Assembly: GCF_905404315.1 (NCBI RefSeq)
Contig: NC_066268.1
Span: forward strand, 13,430,001-13,494,000
Source of the DNA: Leptidea sinapis
Taxonomy: Eukaryota; Arthropoda; Insecta; Lepidoptera; Pieridae
Length of the DNA stretch: 64,000 nt
Direction: 5' to 3'
A program made the translations under genes and the position numbers. The notes beneath the pieces were generated by a model. The model did no database searches and was not told the DNA's origin. It saw only the letters and a program-made list of their open reading frames with translations. This document shows, one piece after another, positions 25,201-32,573 of this stretch (within the stretch, counting starts at the first letter, position 1; each line of letters begins with the position of its first letter).

Positions 25201-25288
25201 CATTTTCGATGTAATAAGATGTTTCGTTGTATCTGTCATCGGTGAAACCTGGCCTCTTCGCTTTTAATGCCTTAGTCTCCAATTTTGC
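1179..25288 (-). CDS. RPUSD2: RNA pseudouridine synthase, RluA family, RPUSD2-like (11-exon gene, 5' end missing)
   Basis: This gene encodes a pseudouridine synthase that isomerises uridine in RNA; the yeast relatives Rib2/Pus8 and Pus9 act on tRNA position 32. Exons, 5' to 3', are 25201..25288, 23743..23965, one of 22901..22988 or 16156..16243, 14847..14955, 10410..10521, 6825..7021, 4218..4415, 3271..3369, 2444..2553, 1540..1722 and 1179..1253. Every intron is GT-AG, and the join is one 493-residue frame ending in TAG. Numbering from the first exon found, residues about 46-104 form an S4-like N-terminal part. Residues 127-137 (KP..P then VHPC) are motif I. HRLDRLTSG at 162-170 carries the catalytic Asp165. 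GRMHQIRVHL near 260-270 is a late RluA motif. A Ser/Pro/acid-rich linker spans about 340-430, and a conserved tail (YLHAWKYKGPGWEYE) ends the protein. Human RPUSD2 is about 545 residues and colinear. The initiator exon is not found. Confidence 0.93.
1540..1722 (-). CDS. RPUSD2: RPUSD2-like exon, conserved C-terminal module
   Basis: This 183-base exon has acceptor GCAATAG and donor TACAAG|GTATTT, with phase 0 on both sides. It starts with a Thr/Ala-rich linker and ends with DPHCYECRVRYRDPRPRDLI then MYLHAWKYK. The CxxC-like pair and the YLHAWKY block are the conserved C-terminal extension of RPUSD2 proteins. Confidence 0.9.
1768..2144 (+). mobile_element. Helitron-like non-autonomous element
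   Basis: The element starts near TCTATATATATAAAAATGAA and ends GTCTGTCGGGTCAGCTAGT, that is, with CTAG and without terminal inverted repeats. It contains the stretch GAACGGCTGGACCGATTTGG. The layout fits lepidopteran Helitron-like (Lep1-type) repeats. The family name is from memory and unchecked. It lies in an intron of the RPUSD2-like gene. Confidence 0.5.
2444..2553 (-). CDS. RPUSD2: RPUSD2-like linker exon 2
   Basis: This 110-base exon has acceptor AATATAG and donor CTAAG|GTGTGATAA. It encodes a Ser/Thr/acid-rich linker (TLASPSSATEAPVEEPCLTN, then SLTDSHGMNEDSNDAK). It ends in phase 0, which fits the following exon. The donor repeats the GTGTGATA seen after the exon at 4218, and reading through it also gives an immediate stop. 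Confidence 0.72.
3271..3369 (-). CDS. RPUSD2: RPUSD2-like linker exon 1
   Basis: This 99-base exon has acceptor AATTATAG and donor ACTC|GTAAGT. It encodes an acidic then Ser/Pro-rich segment (VCEDECDNGPASRESSPRLE, then a Pro/Thr-rich end). It has no recognisable domain and corresponds to the poorly conserved linker before the conserved C-terminus. Support comes from the splice sites and from phase agreement on both sides. Confidence 0.72.
3961..4170. repeat. fold-back element with a perfect central palindrome
   Basis: The outer arms (about 3962..4010 and 4120..4169) are inverted copies carrying CGGTTGTTCTGAAT and TATATTTATAAATACATTT. The middle (about 4066..4107) is a perfect 42-base palindrome of TTGACGAATATATAGTTATA and its complement. 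The whole unit could fold as one long hairpin. It lies in the intron 48 bases below the exon 4218..4415. Confidence 0.7.
4218..4415 (-). CDS. RPUSD2: RPUSD2-like exon, end of the catalytic domain
   Basis: This 198-base exon has acceptor TTTTTTCAG and encodes GYPVVNDPLYNHPVFGPLRG, then the TDEELVRDL block. The proposed donor is AAAG|GTGTGATAG. If it is not used, the frame runs four codons further (GVID) to a stop at 4204..4206, giving a shorter protein without the C-terminal module. Splicing is favoured because the three following exons stay in frame and restore the family's conserved C-terminus. Confidence 0.88.
6385..6566 (-). mobile_element. second Helitron-like 3' end
   Basis: On the minus strand this repeats about 180 bases of the 3' part of the element at 1768..2144. 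It shares TTTGACAGTTCTGCTGTGAA and the terminal ACGTCTGTCGGGTCA and is cut short at its 5' side. It too is intronic. Confidence 0.5.
6825..7021 (-). CDS. RPUSD2: RPUSD2-like exon with the late RluA motif
   Basis: This 197-base exon has acceptor TGTTACAG and donor CTGG|GTGAGT. It encodes DEIECLEPIEVVSYKIGVCK, a middle segment, then VVLCRPKTGRMHQIRVHLQY. The TGR.HQIRVHL block is a hallmark of RluA enzymes and closes the catalytic fold. Confidence 0.95.
7109..7347. mobile_element. MITE with inverted ends (GCTGAGNTCTAT)
   Basis: The ends are imperfect inverted repeats of about 45 bases (GCTGAGATCTATAGAGC against GCTGAGCTCTATTGAGC), followed by TTAGA..TTGCT..GA motifs on both sides. The unit is about 240 bases and non-coding. 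It is intronic in the RPUSD2-like gene; the superfamily was not determined. Confidence 0.55.
8322..9010. mobile_element. 689-base element with ~165-base terminal inverted repeats
   Basis: The two ends, starting TTATATNTGTCGCAGGTATA, are inverted copies over about 165 bases. Within each arm short blocks such as AATTTCACTAGTGATATTAT recur in both orientations. The core has a GC-rich patch (8675..8720) and a direct repeat (AANCGAATC.GCC..TTGTTCACTA at about 8607 and 8717). There is no coding capacity. It is a non-autonomous DNA transposon or fold-back; no clear target duplication was found. Confidence 0.7.
9515..9592 (+). repeat. LINE-derived 3' fragment (opposite orientation to 19380 and 35035)
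   Basis: This fragment shares GACATCAAAAAGAATTCT and ATAAATGCCTTTTATG with the reverse complement of the repeats at 35035..35180 and 19380..19590. It sits just before the SINE-like copy at 9606. Confidence 0.4.
9606..9886 (+). mobile_element. SINE-like repeat, copy 1
   Basis: This copy has the family body: GGATGCCGGCTAGATTATGG, CAACGGCGCCTATTTCTGCC, GTGAAGCAGTAATGTGTAAG, then GCGCCGTAGCTAGTGAAATT, and it ends in CGTCCTGCTCGTCTCGTC. The family recurs about twelve times in this window in both orientations and resembles the Metulj-type SINEs of butterflies (name from memory, unverified). Confidence 0.7.
10060..10130. repeat. 24-base-arm hairpin in an intron
   Basis: GACATTTCGTTGAGAGACCT (continuing TCCA) at 10060..10083 pairs with its reverse complement at 10107..10130 with a single mismatch. 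The loop is 23 bases. It may be a small fold-back element or a hairpin RNA source. Confidence 0.6.
10410..10521 (-). CDS. RPUSD2: RPUSD2-like exon after the catalytic motif
   Basis: This 112-base exon has acceptor TTTATAG and donor CCAGA|GTAAGT. It encodes GLLLFGRSPKKARQMEHQI followed by RNRQVQKEYVCRVDGEFP, matching the RluA block after HRLD in which a basic helix leads into the KEYVCRV strand. Both junction codons are split and join in frame. Confidence 0.93.
10905..11082 (+). mobile_element. LINE 3' end with TTTGA tail
   Basis: The reverse complement of 51855..52035 is found here: AAAGAGTGGCAATCAG, TACTTCTTCTCATTAGCTCA, and the tail GATTTGATTTGATTT. The tandem tail marks the 3' end of a non-LTR retrotransposon, 5' truncated. 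It is intronic. Confidence 0.55.
11470..11640 (+). repeat. 170-base dispersed repeat, copy 1
   Basis: It shares TTGCTAGGATGACACATGAT, TTCAACCGCTATGAAAGACA and AGAATATATTAAGGTATAC with 21716..21890 in the same orientation. No coding content or terminal structure is apparent. Confidence 0.55.
12558..12776. mobile_element. 219-base MITE flanked by TA (Tc1/mariner type)
   Basis: The terminal inverted repeats CGGCCGTTTTCAATAACCTA (then TNTATC) are near-identical over about 40 bases and flanked on both sides by TA, the target duplication of Tc1/mariner elements. The core is non-coding. It is intronic in the RPUSD2-like gene. Confidence 0.75.
12857..13015 (-). mobile_element. SINE-like repeat, degenerate copy
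   Basis: The 3' part of the SINE-like family is recognisable on the minus strand: TTTTTATGA, then GAGCAGGATGTTCAGCTGAT and a TATTGATAC block. The upstream body has decayed. Confidence 0.45.
13850..14195 (+). mobile_element. LINE 3' end with reverse-transcriptase C-terminus and TTTGAA tail
   Basis: A frame encodes LLCAKGYYNINDFLNDTTDW then EWSDRPQAIK and a stop at about 14002. This is a typical C-terminus of a lepidopteran non-LTR reverse transcriptase. It is followed by a 3' UTR with TTCTTCTCAGGTCTGAGGCA and a tail of TTTGAA repeats. 5' truncated and intronic. Confidence 0.65.
14283..14345 (+). repeat. tRNA-like B-box remnant plus ACT/ATT microsatellite
   Basis: GGGTGCGGGTTCGATCCCC resembles a pol III B box and is followed by a short run of ACT/ATT repeats. 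It is probably the remnant of a tRNA-derived SINE. Confidence 0.35.
14508..14778 (+). mobile_element. SINE-like repeat, copy 2
   Basis: A nearly complete member, from CCAGTGGGAGGCTACTTTGC through GCCGGCTAGATTATGGGTAC and GCGCCGTAGCTAGTGAAATT to CGTCCCTTATTT, lacking about 35 bases near the 3' end. It lies just downstream (in gene orientation) of the catalytic exon 14847..14955. Confidence 0.72.
14847..14955 (-). CDS. RPUSD2: RPUSD2-like catalytic exon
   Basis: This 109-base exon has acceptor TTGTGCAG and donor GTCAG|GTGAGG. It opens in phase 0 with VHPCGRYRHNTVVFILAKEY and ends with IHRLDRLTSG (last codon split). The Asp of HRLD is the invariant catalytic nucleophile of RluA-type pseudouridine synthases, so the exon encodes the heart of the active site. 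Confidence 0.95.
15133..15314. mobile_element. fold-back fragment, Penelope-like by its tail motif
   Basis: The outer arms AAATTATTTATTAATAC (15136..) and GTATTAATAAATAATTT (..15312) are inverted. The inner arms at 15212..15239 and 15266..15293 (TAGGTTCGCGATAACGTCCC type) are inverted as well. Between them the minus strand has GGTCCGAAACTAGTCGGTAC, the GAAAC..GTC tail found in Penelope-like hammerhead motifs, here without an intact core. Confidence 0.45.
16156..16243 (-). CDS. RPUSD2: RPUSD2-like alternative exon, variant 2 (downstream copy)
   Basis: This 88-base exon has acceptor GGGTCAG and donor CCG|GTGAGT. It encodes 29 residues starting HETPVLASPL and ending LVLDKPCSLP. It occupies the same protein position and phases as 22901..22988. 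Each copy adds 88 bases (1 mod 3), so using both or neither would shift the frame of everything downstream, including the catalytic HRLD. That is the usual signature of mutually exclusive exons. The acceptor has a weaker pyrimidine tract than the upstream copy. Confidence 0.88.
18795..18870 (-). other. cryptic exon candidate in the RPUSD2-like intron
   Basis: A GC-richer 76-base patch is bounded by AATCTAG and a strong donor CTCTCT|GTGAGT. Two frames are open, one reading FECIVDPFYEQGLPSHKRRR. It resembles no part of the RPUSD2 family, and the upstream acceptor lacks a good pyrimidine tract. Function unknown. Confidence 0.2.
19380..19590 (+). repeat. LINE-derived 3' UTR fragment
   Basis: It contains GTTCGGAAACAAATGGCGCT, CTGAGAGAGAAGAA and GCGCAAGAAACTCTC, also present at 35035..35180. 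These are recognisable lepidopteran LINE 3' sequences, probably in antisense orientation here. Confidence 0.4.
21716..21890 (+). repeat. 170-base dispersed repeat, copy 2
   Basis: This is the second copy of the repeat at 11470..11640, diverged by roughly 15 percent with a small insertion (AATAATAT) in the middle. Confidence 0.55.
22901..22988 (-). CDS. RPUSD2: RPUSD2-like alternative exon, variant 1 (upstream copy)
   Basis: This 88-base exon has acceptor CGTTACAG and donor CCCC|GTAAGT. It encodes 29 residues starting HEVPVTSQPI and ending VVVNKPASIP. The next exon continues VHPCGRYRHN, giving RluA motif I. Length and phase are identical to the copy at 16156..16243, to which it is 13/29 identical. 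Of the two it is the closer to the family pattern (HE.PVT..PI and VVV.KP.SIP). The protein differs from most relatives in having Asn rather than Asp before KP, a substitution seen in other RluA enzymes. An open frame on the opposite strand is a shadow of this exon. Confidence 0.85.
23295..23597 (+). CDS. unrecognised ORF, antisense inside an intron
   Basis: An open frame of about 97 codons from an upstream stop (methionine-type starts only at GTG 23337 or later). It encodes a hydrophilic stretch including LKILVPNEYNHTIIFTDTVE and ends REGVLIDVK. Its amino-acid mix looks more protein-like than neighbouring random frames, but I recognise no family. It may be a fragment of a mobile or viral element, or chance. 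Confidence 0.2.
23743..23965 (-). CDS. RPUSD2: RPUSD2-like exon, S4-like N-terminal region
   Basis: This 223-base exon has acceptor ATTGCAG and donor CATAG|GTACAT. It encodes LRKVYPYYFTFTTFTKGRW, then a stretch with IRAGTLTVN and LKHNDLLANVVHR, the S4-like RNA-binding region typical of RPUSD2/Rib2 proteins. It leaves two bases (AG) of an Arg codon, which the first G of either alternative next exon completes. Confidence 0.92.
25201..25288 (-). CDS. RPUSD2: RPUSD2-like, most 5' exon found
   Basis: This 88-base exon has acceptor TTATAG and donor G|GTGAGT and ends in phase 1. It encodes a basic stretch followed by RPGFTDDRYNETSYYIENG, the segment that immediately precedes the folded part in RPUSD2 proteins. 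It opens in phase 0 directly after an acceptor, with no initiator ATG, so at least one upstream exon is missing. Confidence 0.85.
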
Positions 25289-25949
25289 CTATAACAAACA
25301 TAAGAACATATTTTTTTGAACACTTGTTTTAAAAAAGTTCTATTACAAATCTGTGTTTTTCTATTGTTTAGCGTTACACAGTTAGACATTGCTTATATTT
25401 AAACACAAGTCGAAGCTTGTCTAAGGTGTGCCTAACGGATAGATTATAGTCAAGCTAGATTTAGAATATATTATGATGACAGATGGATGGCAGCTGACAA
25501 ATATTGCGTTTCGTTCCTTTTGTTCCTGAACACTTCAGTTTAGGTCGTGCTCAACGACGTTTTAGTTAAACACAAGCTAAACGCTGTTTTGTAATAGAAA
25601 AAGATAGACTCCATTTTAGACGTGGTTATTGTTAGGTCACTGACCTTGTATTGTTAGACATTAATTCAAATGGTGTTGTTCGTTTTAGTCTTCTTACTAT
25701 ACCAGTGTTGTCAAGGAGCTGGTTTGTCTCGACATTCACGTGATGATGATGTATGTTGATGAGCTTCAGCATGTTTTTGGATAACTGTCGATGTTATGGT
25801 CCCGATGGAGTTCGCTGTTTCGAATGTACCAAGGTGCGTTCACAATTTCCCTTTACACTTTATTCTGGAAGCGTTGTAAATAAAAAGCAATAAATAAGTA
25901 TGCCGTAAGTATGAATTAATCATATGAGCCGGAAAACGTCCGTGGCCAC

Positions 25950-26320
25950 AATCACCACGCTTGGCAGGCGGGTTAGTGATCGCAGTAGATGGTGATGCTC
26001 TCTCGAAAAGATGCTGCTGCCCGTCCTTCGTTCTTTGTATCCCTTACTCTCCTCTTACGACACCCACAGGTGGAGATGGTTCCCCCACCACAACAAAGAT
26101 CTTGCACCTTTCACATCCGGCCATGTTGCCAGCCATTAAGGTTATATATAGGTTTAGGAACACGTAAAGGAATTAAACATGGGCAGTTGACACCGCTTAG
26201 AATAGAGCAGGTCAGAACACAGCACTTCAGATCGGTAACACTGCGGTGCACCAGACTAGAGATGAGGGCAATGCTCTATGTACGACCGAAGCTATGCCTA
26301 TCCGATGAGCTCTCAAATAA
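25950..26320 (+). mobile_element. probable LINE 3' fragment
   Basis: CAATCACCACGCTTGGCAGG followed by CGGGTTAGTGATCGCAGTAG, then TTACGACACCCACAGG, resembles the 3' end of lepidopteran non-LTR elements. GC-richer than its surroundings, with no intact frame. Family not determined. Confidence 0.35.
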
Positions 26321-26959
26321 TAAATAAGCTTAATTATGCAGCAAGAAGAACATACTACGCAACCGTGAGTGGAATTGAAAATTCAGCAAAATTTTATTGA
26401 AATTCCAAAATTGAATATATTTGATGATAAGGTTATGTACATGATTAACTATCTAAGATAGAAGTCACGTGAGTATAATATAAATTATCATTTTTATGTA
26501 AAATGAGCCTGGGGCTCGCCTGGTGGTACCGTCCTGGGTGTGGTTTCGCACTTTTCTAGCAATAATTCTTAATAATGTTCAGTTGTTCTTTTCGATTCCT
26601 TGTGGCGTGTATTAGTAGGTGATGTAATGGTATATGTATTAAAAATGTATTAAATCATTAATCCATTGTAATAACAGAATAACATTAAAGTCAAAACACA
26701 AATCGAAATCGGTCCCTCCGATGTTTCAATTTCCATAATCCCGACTCGAAAACCTGGCAAGTATTCTCGAGTTATGTAAAAAGTGTATAATATTCAATCG
26801 AACAAGCTTCGGCTCCATTGTTCGCGAGAAACGCTTATAAAAAACTTGGTTCAAACTCGGAGGCGCGCGGACGAGATGAGAAAAGTTTTTAAAACACAAC
26901 AATCTGGTATATTATGAGAGTTTTATTTATTCTAATGCATGTTCAGAGTTCAGAGATTT

Positions 26960-27480
26960 ATGGTTTCACAACAGGGTTGAACAACAGTTTGGATTCTTCT
27001 TCATAATTATCATTAGGGACTTTTGGTGATACAGTATTGGATGTGAGCCTCTTCCTTTTACTTCCATATCCGGTGATCTTGTGTCTGCCTCATCCAATAT
27101 CCTCATCTGTCGAATCGAATTCATTTGTCATGAGATGCTGTTGAACAGCAACTTGAATTCTTCTTCATCATTATGATAAGCGCTTTTCGGTGATCCGTTG
27201 CACTGCTCGCTCGATCTTGGTTTCCAATTTATTTTTTAAATTTCCTCATTCAAGGTCTTTTCTTTGTCCAGCACTTCTTGTAGATTGTCGCAATATGACC
27301 ACATTCTCTTTTTCTTCGCTACGATCTCCATAACATCTTTTATCTATTCTTCATATGTTTTTCGAGCGGACTTGTTTACTCGGCTTTCTCTAAATCGGAT
27401 TTCGCTTACAATTTAATGGATTTTTACTTGCGTGGAGCATTATATTCTGTCCTTCGGACATGAGCTATCTGCCTTGTCAC
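26960..27480 (-). pseudogene. decayed coding-like stretch, unrecognised
   Basis: On the minus strand, segments such as KKKRMWSYCDNLQEVLDKEK (near 27310) and SPKSAYHNDEEEFKLLFNSI (near 27170) read as charged, coiled-coil-like protein. They are broken by in-frame stops and at least one frameshift. This suggests an old processed pseudogene or element ORF. I could not assign a family. Confidence 0.3.
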
Positions 27481-28031
27481 GAAGACTGTTTACGACTTGT
27501 CATTCAATATCGGTTACAGCATGAACAGATTCGCTTTCCTTTTTTTATCTTGCTGTACCTTCAATAGAGATGTTCGTCTCTACGCTACTATTGTAACTCT
27601 ATGGTTGTTATTGACTAAATAATGGAGGAAATTTCATGCTAGTACAACAAAGAAAAACATGTGCTTACCGTATTTTTTAATATTTATATTATTTATCTCA
27701 TATTTCAAACCTATTAATACGAAATTTATAAAACAATTATTTGAAGCTATTGTTTATTTAATGATGAGATTTTAGCGGTAAATGAAATTTCATTGTTTCG
27801 ATAAAGGTCGGCTTTGTGTGTTGGATTTCGTGAATGCTTTCATGTTTAATTATGTTTGCTTTTATTTAAAATTGTTCTAGATCAACGTGTGGTTACTAAA
27901 AGTGTCATTAGAAGCCAGTTTTGTATATCTGTCATATATTATATGTTAACCGATCCCTATAAAATTATTTATCATTGTATATTCATAGCTGCCAGGGCGA
28001 CGTCTGCCGGGTTCGCTACTCTTTTCCTACC

Positions 28032-28126
28032 TATTTTTTTTATAGAAAAGGAGGACAAAAGAGCGAACGGGTCACCTAGTGTTACGTGATCACCGCCGCC
28101 CACAATCTCTTACAACAATGGCCAGT
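28032..28126 (-). mobile_element. Jockey-like LINE 3' tip
   Basis: This is the extreme 3' end of the LINE family also at 31905 and 39306: GGCGGTGATCACGTAACACT, CTCGTTTGTCCTCC-like text and a terminal A run on the minus strand. It lies directly after GACGTCTGCCGGGTTCGCTA, which resembles a decayed Helitron-like 3' end. Confidence 0.5.
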
Positions 28127-28259
28127 CTTCAGCTCTTATGGAACGTTGATTTCCAGCTCAGCTTGGGAAGCCTTGTCCATGGTAGAATTAAAGCGTGTTA
28201 TAAGAGGTTTCATAAAACGATTCTCGCTGAAATATTCACTATTTTTTCACAAAAGCTTT

Positions 28260-28506
28260 TTGACTTTTTATGAAAATAAGGGACAAGTCGATCAGGACGT
28301 TCAGCTGATGGTAATTGATACGCCCTGCCCGTTACAATGCAGGGCCGCTCAAGATTATTGAAAAACACAACAATTCTGAGCAACACTACAACTGCGCTCG
28401 TCACCTTGAGACCTTAAGATCTCAAGTAATTTCACGGCGCACTTCAGACCGAAAGACAGTAAAGCTTACATATTACTGCTTAACGGCAGAAATAGGCGCC
28501 GTGACT
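28260..28506 (-). mobile_element. SINE-like repeat, copy 3
   Basis: The minus-strand copy runs from the 3' A-rich end (TTATTTTCATAAAAAGTC region) through CCATCAGCTGAACGTCCTGA to AGGCGCC. The first ~50 bases of the consensus 5' end are missing. Confidence 0.65.
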
Positions 28507-29827
28507 GCTTGATCAGACGTACCTACTAAATGAAGCTTCAAACATGATGAACATGTTGCATTATACCGACCACTTGTAACTATGAATTGTCGCAATCATT
28601 TTACTGGTGGACTACTCTTCAATTTTGTAAAATTTTTCATCACTGAAATGGATATTTCTGTACTTTTCACTCGAGTATCAGTACAATAAGAATTTTAATC
28701 AAGCCATTCAATTTACAGAACCAGATAAACATTCATAGGTACAACAATATATCATATTTTTTTAAGTGGAAACACTAATTATGTGGGTATTTAATGATAG
28801 ATGTCACTAAGATGGCGGGTTATCCCCATTTCAACACGCGGCGATTACACAACCTTATAATTGAATTTCAATCACTTGTAATTACCTTATTTACTTATAA
28901 TTAAATCTTAATTGCGCCCGCATCCAAACGTTTAGCATTTCTACTCACAGAATAACTTAGAACACTAAATTGGAACACCAGACGGATTTCAGCCATAATG
29001 TAAGTGTTATAAGAGTCATTATACTGTGACTAAAGTTAGTAGCGTGATCGAAGCTATTTAAAACCTTTAATGTGAATGTTGGTTACAAATATAAAATCTT
29101 CATTACATTGGTTAACATAAACAGAGAAACATCGCGTTATCTGCATCCCACACGGCCTAAATACTCGCATAATGAACACCGCCGCCCCACTTGTTAAACT
29201 ACCTTCAAGTAATGGACTTAAGGCGAAGAGTAAGCAGAAAACACGCAAACATGGTGTTTTTAGACAAGTTTTGTGGTGAAAATATAGCATTTCGAGCAAT
29301 GAACATTACTTAATCATGTTACACATATCCTTAAGTCTTGTTTGTAGGTTGCTAATGCTTGCTGTTGGTTATAGTTAACACTCTCGAGCCTTTTTGAACT
29401 ACCACTTTGGCATGGCAGGACGCATTTTTTTAGGAATACTCTCAGAAAAGTTATTCTTATAGCTTGCACTTTTTTGTGTAGGTTCATTTATTCAGATTAG
29501 TAGTGAATAACGAGGATTGTAAACAAATAAACTGTTTTCCACGCAAGAATTTTGAAAATATTGGCTTTGTTACATAGATGGCAAGCCAGCAGCCGTGAAC
29601 TCATATCGCTCAAGGTCGCAAGCATTTCGTGTCGCCTTAAGGTTGCGCTAGTCGGTCATTCTTTCATACAAACGTATAATTGCAATTAGTACGTTTAAAA
29701 TTAAAAGTTATATTCATTTTTCACAATAAATAATGTCTCGAAAGTTATAGGTATAATTTTACCACATCTTTGGGGCAATATTTTGAGTTTTCTTAAGTGT
29801 TAATTCCGCCAATATTTGTCTTCATAC

Positions 29828-29880
29828 AATTCGACACGTGTTTCGCCTCTACACGAGGCATCCTTAGGACATGTTGACTC
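29828..29880 (-). ncRNA. hammerhead-ribozyme-like motif, core mutated
   Basis: On the minus strand, CTAAGGA stands in place of the core CTGANGA, followed by stem GCCTC-GTGTA-GAGGC, GAAA, the palindrome ACACGTGT and C. The G-to-A change in the core predicts an inactive ribozyme. Same element as 62204..62408. Confidence 0.4.
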
Positions 29881-29967
29881 GCCAAACTCTGACACGAGAA
29901 ATGTTTGGGTGTAAATAAACAACTTATGGAGTTTGAAAATGGCAAAACTGTAACCATACAGAGATAG

Positions 29968-30085
29968 ATTAGTTGCTTAAAAAATCAATTCACTTTATTT
30001 TAAACATTTGCATTCGGCAGTAGTAGTAGTAAAATTTTACGCGCTAGTTTTCGTTATAAATCATTATTTATTATAGCGGAGTGTT
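29968..30085 (+). repeat. direct repeat flanking a SINE, left copy
   Basis: TTAGTTGCTTAAAAAATNAATTC through AAAATTTTACGCGCTAGTTT to CGGAGTGT is repeated at 30411..30535. The SINE-like copy 4 lies between the two. Confidence 0.6.
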
Positions 30086-30406
30086 TTTTTTTATATGAAA
30101 ATAAGGGACGAGACGAGCAGGACGCTCAGCTGTTGGTAATTGATACGCCCTTCCCAATACAATCCAATGTCGCTCAGGATTATTGAAAAACTCAAAAATT
30201 CTTAGTGGCACTACAACTGCGCTCGTCACCTTGAGACATAAGTTGTCAAGTCTCATTTGCAAAGTAATTTCACTAGCTACGGCGCCCTTCAGATCGAAAC
30301 ACAACAATGCTTACACATTACTGCTTCACGGCAGAAATAGACGCCGTTGTGGTACTAACTAAGTATAATCTAGCCAGCATCCTGTGCAAAGGAGCCTCCC
30401 TCAGTA
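30083..30406 (-). mobile_element. SINE-like repeat, copy 4 (near full length)
   Basis: A complete copy on the minus strand, from GAGGCTCCTTTGCACAGGAT through GTAATGTGTAAGCATTGTTG to CCCTTATTTTCATATAAAAA. It is one of the best members for defining the family, about 320 bases with an A-rich 3' end. Confidence 0.72.
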
Positions 30407-30410
30407 AAAT

Positions 30411-30535
30411 ATTAGTTGCTTAAAAAATAAATTCAATTTATATTAAACAAGTGCATTCAGTAGATTTTTTAGACTGTTTATAAAATTTTACGCGCTAGTT
30501 TTCGTTTTAAATCTTTATTTATTAAACCGGAGTGT
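30411..30535 (+). repeat. direct repeat flanking a SINE, right copy
   Basis: Partner of 29968..30085, diverged by about 15 percent plus a small insertion. The duplication is far longer than a target-site duplication and older than its small size suggests. Confidence 0.6.
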
Positions 30536-31009
30536 GTGCTTTCTTCTTACTGCTCTTCACAGCGTGTATCCCGTTTCACCCATGATGCTCGATGAGATGA
30601 GTGCGAATCGTCGACTAGTGTACGATTGATGTTAGTTTAAATTGGAGCCGCCCAGTATTTATTTCTATTTTTATTTTTGTATTTATTTATTCATAATTAA
30701 ATATTAATTATAATTAAATGCATTGTTCTTCATGCCTAATATAAATTTACCGTCTCAGTCTCAAAAACAGAAACAAAGAGGCACCTTTAAATTAATGGCT
30801 CACTAGGAAACCCTGTGCAGAGCCAACCAGTGAGTATTGTATAGAAGAGCTGATTATTTTAATAAACCATAAATCAATTGTATTATTAAACATGTAGAGA
30901 ACACAATATACAAATAGCAAATAACTATTTCAAAATTATGTAATTTTTTTATCAAATTTATTAATTGATCATTTATAAGTCTGGAAACTTATCATTGTTT
31001 TTTATGAAC

Positions 31010-31085
31010 CCATTTAAGTGATCTCCCGCACTTTTGTGATTAAATAGAGGCGCGGGTTCGATTCCCGTATCATCTCTAAATTTTA
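31010..31085 (+). repeat. tRNA-derived SINE remnant
   Basis: GGCGCGGGTTCGATTCCCGT is a good pol III B box embedded in otherwise AT-rich DNA. The A-box side is degraded and no tRNA cloverleaf is possible. Confidence 0.4.
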
Positions 31086-31241
31086 GTGAATAAAGAATAA
31101 GAAATAATTGAGTAAGTGAAACATTTTTTGTTCACGTTTTTTGATGTAAGGTAATGAGGTAAGTACATCACAATGACAGGCTAGTTGGGTGTTTACGCAA
31201 ATATTGTGAATTCGCTTACATACTCTGTATAGAGCGTCGTT

Positions 31242-31770
31242 TTAGTACTTTTTAACCGACTTCAAAAAAGGAGGAGGTTCTCGATCCGTCGGTATGTTTT
31301 TTTATGTTTGTTACCTCAAAACTTTTGACTGGGTGCACCGATTTTGATAATTCCTTTTTTATTTGAAACCTGGTGCTTCCCGTTCGGTCCCATTTTTTTT
31401 ATATAATATTATTGCTTTCTTATTATTTTGATTTTCAAAGAATTCGAGTTTAAAATTCGCATCACATCAAATTTCACATAACCATAACTCAGAAATATTT
31501 TTAGTTCCTGATGACTATAATTACCAAAAACTATCTTTAGTATTTTTCACGGGCAAACTTAACAATACCTTTTAAAAAAAATATCTCGAGTCTGACTTTG
31601 TATGTTGTAAAAACAATAATACCATATAAATTGTTATACAGAATTTAGCGTTATACACCGTGATAGATAGTCAAATACGCAATATTACCCTATTTCACAA
31701 ATTTCACGGAAATCTAGCAGAGTGGAAAGGTCGATCTCAGTAGTTTTGCATATTATGGACTTTTGTCATT
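31242..31770 (+). repeat. interspersed repeat starting TTTTAACCGACTTCAAAAAA
   Basis: The start GGAGGAGGTTCTCGATCCGT, then ACTTTTGACTGGGTGCACCG and TTGAAACCTGGTGCTTCCCG, is a sequence I recognise as widespread in lepidopteran genomes. No coding frame. Class unknown. Confidence 0.45.
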
Positions 31771-31904
31771 GTTTGGTTACAAGTTGCCATAGCAACATGC
31801 AAAGGGTAAGCGATTGGGCTTATCTATCTTTCTACTCTACATAATCCATGTTTATAAAATCGTTTGAATCAGTTGAACTAATTAATTGTACGTGTTGTGT
31901 TTGA

Positions 31905-32545
31905 CTTTTTTTTATGGAATAGGAGGACAAACGAGCGTACGGGTCACCTGATGTTAAGTGATCACCAAAGGAATCACAAGAGCGTTGCCGGCCTTTAACG
32001 AAGGTGTACGCGCTTATTTTGAAGGTACCCATGTCGTATCGTCCCGGAAACACCGCACAAGGAAGCTCATTCCTCAGCTTAGTAATACGAGGAAGAAAGC
32101 TCCTTGAAAACCGCACCGTGGAGGACCGCCACACATACAGATGGTGGGGATGATATACTAATTTGTCGCGTGTCGTGCGAAGGTGGAATTCGGCGGCAGG
32201 AATCAGGTTAAACAGCGCTTCGAAACACTCCCCGTGATAAATGCGGTAGAGGACACACAATGGAGCGACGTCTCTACACAATGCCAAGTGATCCAGAGCA
32301 TTCGAGCTGCTCTGCATCGCACGCGGTCAAATGGATCGAGCAGATACTGGGGTACGCCAGACCCGAGATGACAGATGAGATACAATACTCCATGTGTGGC
32401 CGGACCTGCGCTTTGTAGAGTGCTAGAATGTGGGCCGGCTTTAAGTATTGCCGTGCTCTATTAATAACGCCCAGCTTCTTCGAAGACAATTTGGCTTTGC
32501 CCTCCTTGACTGGGGCTGTACTGCATCCATACTTATTTCTACCGT
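31905..32545 (-). mobile_element. Jockey-like LINE 3' part with broken reverse-transcriptase frame
   Basis: The minus strand encodes, across frameshifts, LYKAQVRPHMEYC, then DHLALCRDVAPLCVLYRIYH, LIPAAEFHLRTTRDKLVYHP, RFSRSFLPRITKLRNELPCA and GRYDMGTFK. This is the C-terminus of a Jockey-type non-LTR retrotransposon polymerase. The 3' tail is TTTGTCCTCCTATTCCATAA then A. The copy is 5' truncated. Confidence 0.8.
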
Positions 32546-32573
32546 GAAAAAATGTACTTGTCATTGTTTTCTA

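Noticed and set aside
25400..25660. Possible further MITE in the region above the 5'-most exon
   Set aside because: Short similar strings (CACAAG..CTAA) occur at both sides but I could not align convincing inverted ends.
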